NCBI RefSeq assembly: GCF_013328345.1
Contig: NZ_JABULX010000011.1
Span: 49,671 to 113,670 of the forward strand
Direction: 5' to 3'
Origin: Marinifaba aquimaris
GTDB lineage: Bacteria > Pseudomonadota > Gammaproteobacteria > Enterobacterales > Alteromonadaceae
DNA length: 64,000 nucleotides
The notes under the pieces were generated by a model that saw only the letters and a list, made by a program, of their open reading frames with translations, did not search any database and was not told the DNA's origin. Position 1 is the stretch's first letter, and every line of letters starts with the position of its first letter. Shown in pieces: positions 58,786 through 64,000 of the stretch. Position numbers and translations under genes: made by a program.

Positions 58786-59556
58786 TTACTCAAAAATACT
58801 GTTGCCAAAAGTTAGTCCTTTTTTGTCTCTGGCCAGATAAATGGTTGTAGACTTATTTTTTCTATCAGGCATTGCTATAAAATGTGTTTCAGCCAATGCT
58901 TGTTGGTTATTTTTCAGCGCCATGTTTAAGGATTGGGCAGCTAATGCCAGTTGCTCATCATCAGCGGTAGATATCGTTAATTTGCATTGGCTACTTTTAC
59001 ATTCGATCTGGTTGTAAGTTAAGTTACTCAAATATTGGTTTTGTTGGAAAAGCTGCTCTAGTGAGTTCTGCTGATTGAATGCCCAATCAGTATCTATATT
59101 TTCTTTTTCGAAGGTTTCATTCAGCTGTTTAATGACACCATCGCCATTCTCATTTTCGAATTGCTTGGACCAATTTCGGAATTGCTCTATTTTTAATTTT
59201 GCTCTTTCTATTTCTACGAGAGAGGTTGTTTCTTGAACTTCGTCTTTAAGCTTGTCGCTTATGTTGCTTGGGCTCTGGCTTGTGCCTAATTGGGTTGCGC
59301 TAACACGAGTTTGAAGAGAGTTAGGCACTTTAACTACTGAGTTGTTGTCAGCATTAGACAGAGATGAAACTAGTTGACGTAGCCTCTTAAGCTCTTGCTC
59401 TTTCTGCTTAAGCAAGTCACTTTGTCTTTCTACTTTGTCGATAAGTCTATCGTTTTCAGCGTTATTATTGATTTTAGCCAATGCAGCTATTGTCACTGAA
59501 ATTGCAACAAAAGCAGCTAATAAGGTGATTGTTAATGTCTTTATATTTGTACTCAT
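58786..59556 (-). CDS. Hypothetical membrane-anchored coiled-coil protein, 256 residues
   Basis: Not recognised. Residues about 9-27 form one membrane segment. Residues about 35-66 are a coiled coil (IDKVERQSDLLKQKEQELK). The C-terminal part (about 155-245) holds two Cys in ECKSSQCKLTI and looks like a folded periplasmic domain. The predicted topology is N-in, C-out. The gene is upstream of the small secreted gene on the same strand. Confidence 0.6.
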   Translation of the reverse strand: MSTNIKTLTITLLAAFVAISVTIAALAKINNNAENDRLIDKVERQSDLLKQKEQELKRLRQLVSSLSNADNNSVVKVPNSLQTRVSATQLGTSQSPSNISDKLKDEVQETTSLVEIERAKLKIEQFRNWSKQFENENGDGVIKQLNETFEKENIDTDWAFNQQNSLEQLFQQNQYLSNLTYNQIECKSSQCKLTISTADDEQLALAAQSLNMALKNNQQALAETHFIAMPDRKNKSTTIYLARDKKGLTFGNSIFE

Positions 59557-59936
59557 TGTGATGCTTTAGTAACCGGAATGATGTATTTACTAGCAGAAAA
59601 AAAATGGGAATGGAATTTTATTGGGGGTTTATGGTAGAAATTTGCTAGTTTTTAATTGATTTGTATATGTTTAGTAGTTTTGTAACCCAGAGGGCTGATC
59701 TTTCATTTTGCTTTCATTTGAGTTTGGTTAATTAATACAGTTGGCTTGTTTAGGATTGCGCCAACTTTCAAACTGCCATCCGATCTTTTTATACCAGTAT
59801 GCCTGACTAAACTTTGGCAAGTGTATTACTTGATGAATTATAGTCCTAAAAACCATTAATCCAGAAAAGCGCCATTAAGCAAATGGCACTTTTTTAATAT
59901 TGATATCAATGACGTTAGCCGCAGTTAGGTATATAC
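59557..59936. other. Intergenic region of 380 bases
   Basis: It holds only the hairpin at 59866-59894, an AT-rich stretch and no credible open frame. No RNA gene was identified. The promoter of the membrane coiled-coil gene should lie at its left end. Confidence 0.5.
59866..59894 (+). terminator. Orphan terminator-like hairpin
   Basis: The arms AGCGCCATT and AATGGCACT pair with one mismatch, followed by six T on the plus strand. No plus-strand gene lies upstream of it since 57338. It closely resembles the terminator of the metzincin gene at 57348-57376. Confidence 0.6.
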
Positions 59937-60491
59937 CTAAATAGGCTGAGTGGCAGGTCGAATGGGTTTGACCGTTTTATCACTTATCATAACGCGTGAA
60001 CAGGTTTTACCGTGACCTAGCACATACTTGAGTGTTGGATACACTCTGGTACTGCTAATGGCTAAAGACAGTGCCACTAAACCTTGTTGGCCAAATTGTT
60101 TAATAATTTGCTCTCTTAAATCATCGGCAAGGGGCTCTCGATTTAAACAGGCCTCAGTAAAATTGACTATCAAGGCGATATCTTCAGGCAAATTGTTCAT
60201 ATCGAGTGCGATATCAGCAGCTAACATACTATCTTTAACGCCTGCCTCTTGCGCCATTTGTACCATCAACTGAGTGCATGGGCCGCAATCATCTCTGATT
60301 ATTGTCCTAATTTTTGCAGCAAATAGCTGCTCGGCTGATAAGTTTGCTTTATGTGAAGCCATCATTTGAAACGCTAGGTATTTGATAAAAGCACGGGTAT
60401 CAGCGGACAACATATCTTGCATGTACTGAGCATCGTAGTCATATCGATGTTGCATGCTATTAATTAACTTATTAAGGATAAATTTGAGCAT
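59937..60491 (-). CDS. AhpD-like/carboxymuconolactone decarboxylase-fold protein with CxxC
   Basis: A 184-residue helical protein. The CGPC motif (Cys69 and Cys72) in RDDCGPCTQLMVQMAQE resembles the active site of AhpD-like peroxidase-family proteins. It is likely a cytoplasmic thiol-active protein. No peroxiredoxin gene is adjacent. It is downstream of the MFS pseudogene on the same strand (36-bp gap), so it may have been co-transcribed with the intact form. Confidence 0.7.
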   Translation of the reverse strand: MLKFILNKLINSMQHRYDYDAQYMQDMLSADTRAFIKYLAFQMMASHKANLSAEQLFAAKIRTIIRDDCGPCTQLMVQMAQEAGVKDSMLAADIALDMNNLPEDIALIVNFTEACLNREPLADDLREQIIKQFGQQGLVALSLAISSTRVYPTLKYVLGHGKTCSRVMISDKTVKPIRPATQPI

Positions 60492-60527
60492 TTTTATTTC
60501 TCACATCTTGTTATGAATTTACAACCA

Positions 60528-61712
60528 TTAGGCGGTTTTTAGTTGTCGCATACTCGCACTGACAGCACTTTTACGAACCGGGCCTATCATCAGTATCAGG
60601 CTAAGTGCAAACAGAAGTGCGCAAGTAAATAACATTGAATAATAGTTATTTTCAGTGACTAGGGTCGATGCCAACATAGGGCCTGAGGCAAGTCCAATTG
60701 AAGAGACAACCGCAGATAAAGTGGCAAGGCGACCAGATGCGTCCATTTCGCCTGCAACTGCAAACAAATAACTGTTTATTGTTGGCCAGATAAAAAAGGT
60801 AATGACATGGCCAAGATAAAGACGCCTGCACTCAAAGGTGCATATACCATGATGATCGCAGCGATGATTGAAAAACATGAACCTGTGGTTAACCAGAAAG
60901 TACGACTCGCAGCTTGGCTTTTAAACATAGGGATAATCGCACCGAGTAAACCTAACATGCCCGTTGTAGCCACATAAAGACTGACATCAGCTATTGGGAT
61001 ATCAGCTGCCGCGCCAATTAGACTAACATAAGCCCAAATAGCACTTGCCGCTGTTTGGAATAAGATGATGGCGAGCATCAATAAACTGGCTTTGATAACA
61101 GTGGATTGCTGTTGTTTATCAGCAGCTTTCTTATCGTTTGAAAAACGAATGCTTGGCAGCAATAACATTAACAACAGGCTTAAAAGACCAATACCTGCCA
61201 TAATGAAGAAAATACTGTATGCACCTTGGACTAGCTCTAATATAGGTGTGTAGTAAATGACTAATGAACCGACCGTAAATTGGATAAACAACAAACAGCC
61301 AAATGCTCTATCAGGGTTAGCAAGCCGGCCTAGTACTGAAAAGGCAATGCCTAAACTTACCCCGCCAAAAACACCAGCGAATAATCGCCAAATGATGAGG
61401 CTTTGGTAATCAATAAACCATTGGGTGAAAAAATCAAAAGCAACAAGTGATGCTAAACAAAGCATCACTATGGGCTTCCAACTAACTCTGCTGACGATAA
61501 ATACCGCCAATACACTGCCGATTAAGCCGCCATAGCCATTCATTGCAACAATTTCACCTGCTTGCGCTGGACTAGAGCCAATGCCAGTTGCTAACGCACT
61601 GACTAGTGCTGGTAAAAAATTGACATAAGACAACCCTGCCATCGTGATAAATGCCAAACTGGCATATCAAAAATGAGTGCGTGTCTTTTTTTTCAGTTTG
61701 TGTGCTCTGCAT
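60528..61712 (-). pseudogene. MFS transporter (YbfB/YjiJ-like), broken by two frameshifts
   Basis: Three consecutive frames together encode a 12-segment MFS transporter of about 395 residues. The start is ATG 61712 with AGGAG upstream (61721-61726), reading MQSTQTEKKDTHSF. Around 61665 the frame shifts to SLAFITMAGLSYVNFLPALV, consistent with one extra base. At the T run 60792-60797 (minus strand) it shifts again, from AMSLPF to FIWPTINSYLFAVAGEMD, consistent with one lost T. The rest ends at 60528. Both frames carry coherent MFS sequence. It is divergent from the LysR gene, as is typical for regulated efflux genes. Sequencing errors cannot be excluded, because both sites involve short runs. 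Confidence 0.75.
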
Positions 61713-61835
61713 TACATTTTTCTCCTAAAACAAAATAGTGCAGATAAGCTTAAAGACTCCTTTGTATAGAAAAATATGTGTAATCGCCTTTTAGACATGA
61801 ATATTATTCATGAATAAGCTTGGTATACTTTAAAT

Positions 61836-62780
61836 ATGGATAAATTTCGTACTTTAGAATTATTTCTTGCCACATGTGAGCAGGGAAGTTTTGCAGGGGC
61901 TGCAAGAGAATGCGGTACTGACCCTTCTACTGTTAGTAAGGCCATCAGCCGGCTGGAAACTGAGTTAGGGCTGACATTATTTCAACGCTCAACCCGTAAG
62001 TTAAGTATCACGCTAGCCGGGCAAGAATACGCCCAAACAGCAAAAAATAGTTTAGATGCCATTTTGCGCTGTGAGGCGAGTCTTAAGCATAACAACGATA
62101 CGCCCTCTGGTTTACTGCGTATAAGTACTGCAGTTTGCTATGGTCATTTGTATTTAAGGCCATTATTGAAGGCTTTTTGTTTGCGTTATCCCGATATTCA
62201 ACTCGATCTAGAAATAAGTGATATGCATGCAGATATTATCGAAAAAAATATCGATATCGCGATCAGAACGGGTTTTGTAAAAGACAATCGATTAGTCGCA
62301 AGGCGATTGAGCCCGATGGATTTTCTTATTTGTGCTTCACCTGATTACTTAGCTCAAAACGGATTACCAAAGTATGACAAAGACTTTGAACAACACACTT
62401 GGATAGGTTTTCGCATTAAACAAACTCAACAACTTCAACCTATCTTTTTACCTAATAGCGAAGGTGAGTATGGTTATTGTGAGTTATCTAGGCAGCATAT
62501 AACTGATGACGGTGGATCGATGGCACCACTGTGTATTGATGGTTTTGGTTTTGCGCAAATGCCTCATTTTTTAGCTAAAGAAGCGTTAGAACAAGGCAAG
62601 TTAGTGTCTGTTTTTCCTTCTTTTAGGCCGCCGGAACCAGAAAATGGCGTATTTGCCATTTACCCAAAGCGTGAATTTTTACCCGCAAAAGTCAGAGTGT
62701 TTATTGAATTCATCATTGAACATTTACAGGAAATGGGCGAGGGTAGTTATCATACTTGGGCGCAAACGCTCAATACATAA
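61836..62780 (+). CDS. LysR-family transcriptional regulator
   Basis: A 314-residue LysR-type regulator with the helix-turn-helix in GSFAGAARECGTDPSTVSKA (about 17-36) and a normal effector domain. It is divergent from the broken MFS transporter gene across 123 bp, the standard layout in which the regulator controls the transporter. If the transporter is dead, the regulator may be an orphan or control other genes. Confidence 0.9.
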   Translation: MDKFRTLELFLATCEQGSFAGAARECGTDPSTVSKAISRLETELGLTLFQRSTRKLSITLAGQEYAQTAKNSLDAILRCEASLKHNNDTPSGLLRISTAVCYGHLYLRPLLKAFCLRYPDIQLDLEISDMHADIIEKNIDIAIRTGFVKDNRLVARRLSPMDFLICASPDYLAQNGLPKYDKDFEQHTWIGFRIKQTQQLQPIFLPNSEGEYGYCELSRQHITDDGGSMAPLCIDGFGFAQMPHFLAKEALEQGKLVSVFPSFRPPEPENGVFAIYPKREFLPAKVRVFIEFIIEHLQEMGEGSYHTWAQTLNT

Positions 62781-62953
62781 ATAAAGGTCGCAATGAAATC
62801 AGTTTTTCACTCATAAATCTGTAAGTAACTATTTTTTAACATTATTTTGCGTTTTAACTTACATACTCAGCGACTAAACGTATCTAGATGTGCAATTGTC
62901 GCACAAGTACCTATAGTAAAGTCGAGAATAAAAACGATAAAAAGGACTCGAGC

Positions 62954-63754
62954 ATGAAAAAAACAATTAAAAGTTTAGCTTCATTATTCTTCATTCTTCC
63001 TTGTACCGACCTTGTTGCAGAAGAATCAAAATGGCCAAACAATGCTAAAGCCGCTGTTAGTCTAAGTTACGATGATGCTCTGTCATCGCAAGTTGAAAAT
63101 GCGATCCCCGCGCTCAATAAATATGGATTAAAAGGCTCATTTTATGTGACGCTATCAGCCCCTGGGTTTAGAAAGCATGTCGAACAGTGGCAGCAAGCCG
63201 CTAAAGATGGTCATGAATTGGCAAATCACACGGTTTATCATGGCTGTAATGGTGAAGAGCATGATTGGGTAAGACCAGAAGATGATTTAAGTAAACGAAC
63301 TGCTAAAGAATTAGTGCGTGAAGTTGAAACGGCCAGTGTGATGTTAAATATTCTCGATGGTAAAACAGAGCGTACCTTTACTGCACCTTGTGTCGACCCA
63401 ATGGCTGGTGATGAAAACTATGTTGAGCAGCTAAAAGGTCAATTTGCTGGCATGAAAGCGAGCTATTCTGTTTATCCGATCCCTTACAATCAAATCAATA
63501 TAAATGATGTACCCATTTGGGCGCCAGTGGAAGTATCAGGTAAACGTTTAATTCAATATGTAGAAGCGGCAGCTAAAGTAAATGGCTTAGCCAGCATTAC
63601 TTTCCATGGTATTGGTGGCGATCATTTGGCGGTTTCCAATAAAGCCCACGAAGAATTACTAGCTTATTTAGTCGAAAATAAAGAGACCTACTGGGTAGAT
63701 ACGTTTTTGAACATTAGTAAACATGTGGAAAAAACTAAAGCCAACAGTAAATAA
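62954..63754 (+). CDS. Secreted polysaccharide deacetylase family protein
   Basis: I choose ATG 62954 (MKKTIKSLASLFFILP) because AAAGGA lies 7 bases upstream and a signal peptide follows (about 1-20). An in-frame ATG at 62888 would add 22 unrelated residues. The 266-residue protein has the NodB-fold motifs: SLSYDDALSS with two Asp (about 37-38) and HELANHTVYHG with the two His of the metal site (about 71-81). It should remove acetyl groups from amino sugars of a polysaccharide outside the cytoplasm. The end of the gene lies 38 bp from the end of an IS3-type transposase. Confidence 0.88.
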   Translation: MKKTIKSLASLFFILPCTDLVAEESKWPNNAKAAVSLSYDDALSSQVENAIPALNKYGLKGSFYVTLSAPGFRKHVEQWQQAAKDGHELANHTVYHGCNGEEHDWVRPEDDLSKRTAKELVREVETASVMLNILDGKTERTFTAPCVDPMAGDENYVEQLKGQFAGMKASYSVYPIPYNQININDVPIWAPVEVSGKRLIQYVEAAAKVNGLASITFHGIGGDHLAVSNKAHEELLAYLVENKETYWVDTFLNISKHVEKTKANSK

Positions 63755-63756
63755 AG

Positions 63757-64000
63757 ATGACCCATCCTAGTATGGGTTGACACTTTTTTGATTAAAACGC
63801 CTGATGAATTTCATCGGGCGTTTTGTATTTTAAGGCCGAATGTGGCCTTTGTTGATTATATAAATCGACTGATTGTTTTACCATTTCCCTTGCCTCATTT
63901 AGGTTATTTGGTTTCATTAACAAGTATTCGTTTTTAAGAATACCGTTTACTCTCTCAGCCAGTGCATTTTGATAGCAGTCATAACCATCTGTCATTGAAC
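63757..64000 (-). mobile_element. IS3-family insertion sequence, right part (element continues past window)
   Basis: From about 63757 the sequence leaves the deacetylase gene and enters an element carrying an IS3-type transposase end. The outer boundary is not certain: the imperfect palindrome ACCCATcctagtATGGGT (63760-63777) may be part of the terminal inverted repeat or a hairpin. The start of the element is beyond base 64000. Confidence 0.7.
63792..64000 (-). CDS. IS3-family transposase (OrfB), C-terminal part
   Basis: The frame runs from the window edge to the stop at 63792. It carries the third catalytic Glu of the DDE core in NALAERVNGILKNEYLL, followed by the YNQQRPHSALKYKTPDE-type signature that closes IS3-family OrfB proteins. 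An internal ATG appears at 63995, but the frame is open to the left edge and the gene clearly starts beyond the window. No sign of internal decay was seen in the visible part. Confidence 0.9.
   Translation of the reverse strand, partial: SMTDGYDCYQNALAERVNGILKNEYLLMKPNNLNEAREMVKQSVDLYNQQRPHSALKYKTPDEIHQAF

Noticed and set aside
60528..61657. Two separate overlapping transporter genes
   Set aside because: The two frames together make one MFS protein, and the first lacks its N-terminus. One broken gene explains them better.

Overview
The window is a low-GC (about 40% by eye), densely packed stretch of a gammaproteobacterial chromosome. The gene set points to a marine Alteromonadales, most like the Colwelliaceae (Colwellia/Thalassotalea type). 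Pointers are a monomeric NADP-isocitrate dehydrogenase divergent from rluE, nhaB divergent from fadR, a prkA-yeaH-spoVR operon, a MipA-DUF3019-two-component cluster, a GlyGly-CTERM protein and an AbgT-type transporter. No rRNA, tRNA or CRISPR array was seen. The genus is an inference, because no decisive marker gene lies in the window.

Left part (1-19.7 kb) is mostly core genome: the end of a yebC-family gene, rdgC, a receiver-TPR protein whose phosphoacceptor Asp is Ser, dsbB, nhaB, fadR, the stress operon prkA-yeaH-spoVR, sodB, grxD, xthA with an overlapping CbiM-like membrane gene, fadE, icd and rluE. A perfect FadR-type palindrome lies just upstream of fadE, tying it to the fadR gene at 5.4 kb.

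Middle part (19.7-36.8 kb) is envelope and accessory functions: a periplasmic binding-protein-like protein and a beta-propeller lipoprotein; an operon of a MipA/OmpV barrel, a DUF3019 protein, an OmpR-type regulator, a histidine kinase and a tiny stand-alone lipoyl-like domain; then an M20 peptidase divergent from a cassette of two RimK-like ATP-grasp proteins and a very large M14 carboxypeptidase. That cassette combines amide-bond-making and C-terminal-residue-removing enzymes and is my best candidate for an undescribed peptide-tagging or peptide-metabolite system. A cyclophilin with a GlyGly-CTERM tail and a CBM9/DUF5916-type outer-membrane protein follow.

Right part (36.8-64 kb) starts with a 2226-residue hybrid kinase (probable pseudokinase, AAA-type ATPase, GAF, HisKA, HATPase, two receivers, HPt) co-transcribed with a condensation/acyltransferase-fold protein. 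Next come an AbgT transporter, a BLUF photoreceptor, a pesticin/T4-lysozyme-type muramidase facing a Sel1-repeat protein, and small metabolic genes. After these are a lipoprotein with tandem isochorismatase-like domains, a metzincin with three PAN/Apple-like repeats, and a short island of unfamiliar minus-strand genes bracketed by two similar hairpins. The end holds a CxxC AhpD-like protein, an MFS transporter broken by two frameshifts, its divergent LysR regulator, a polysaccharide deacetylase, and the 3' end of an IS3-family element running off the window.
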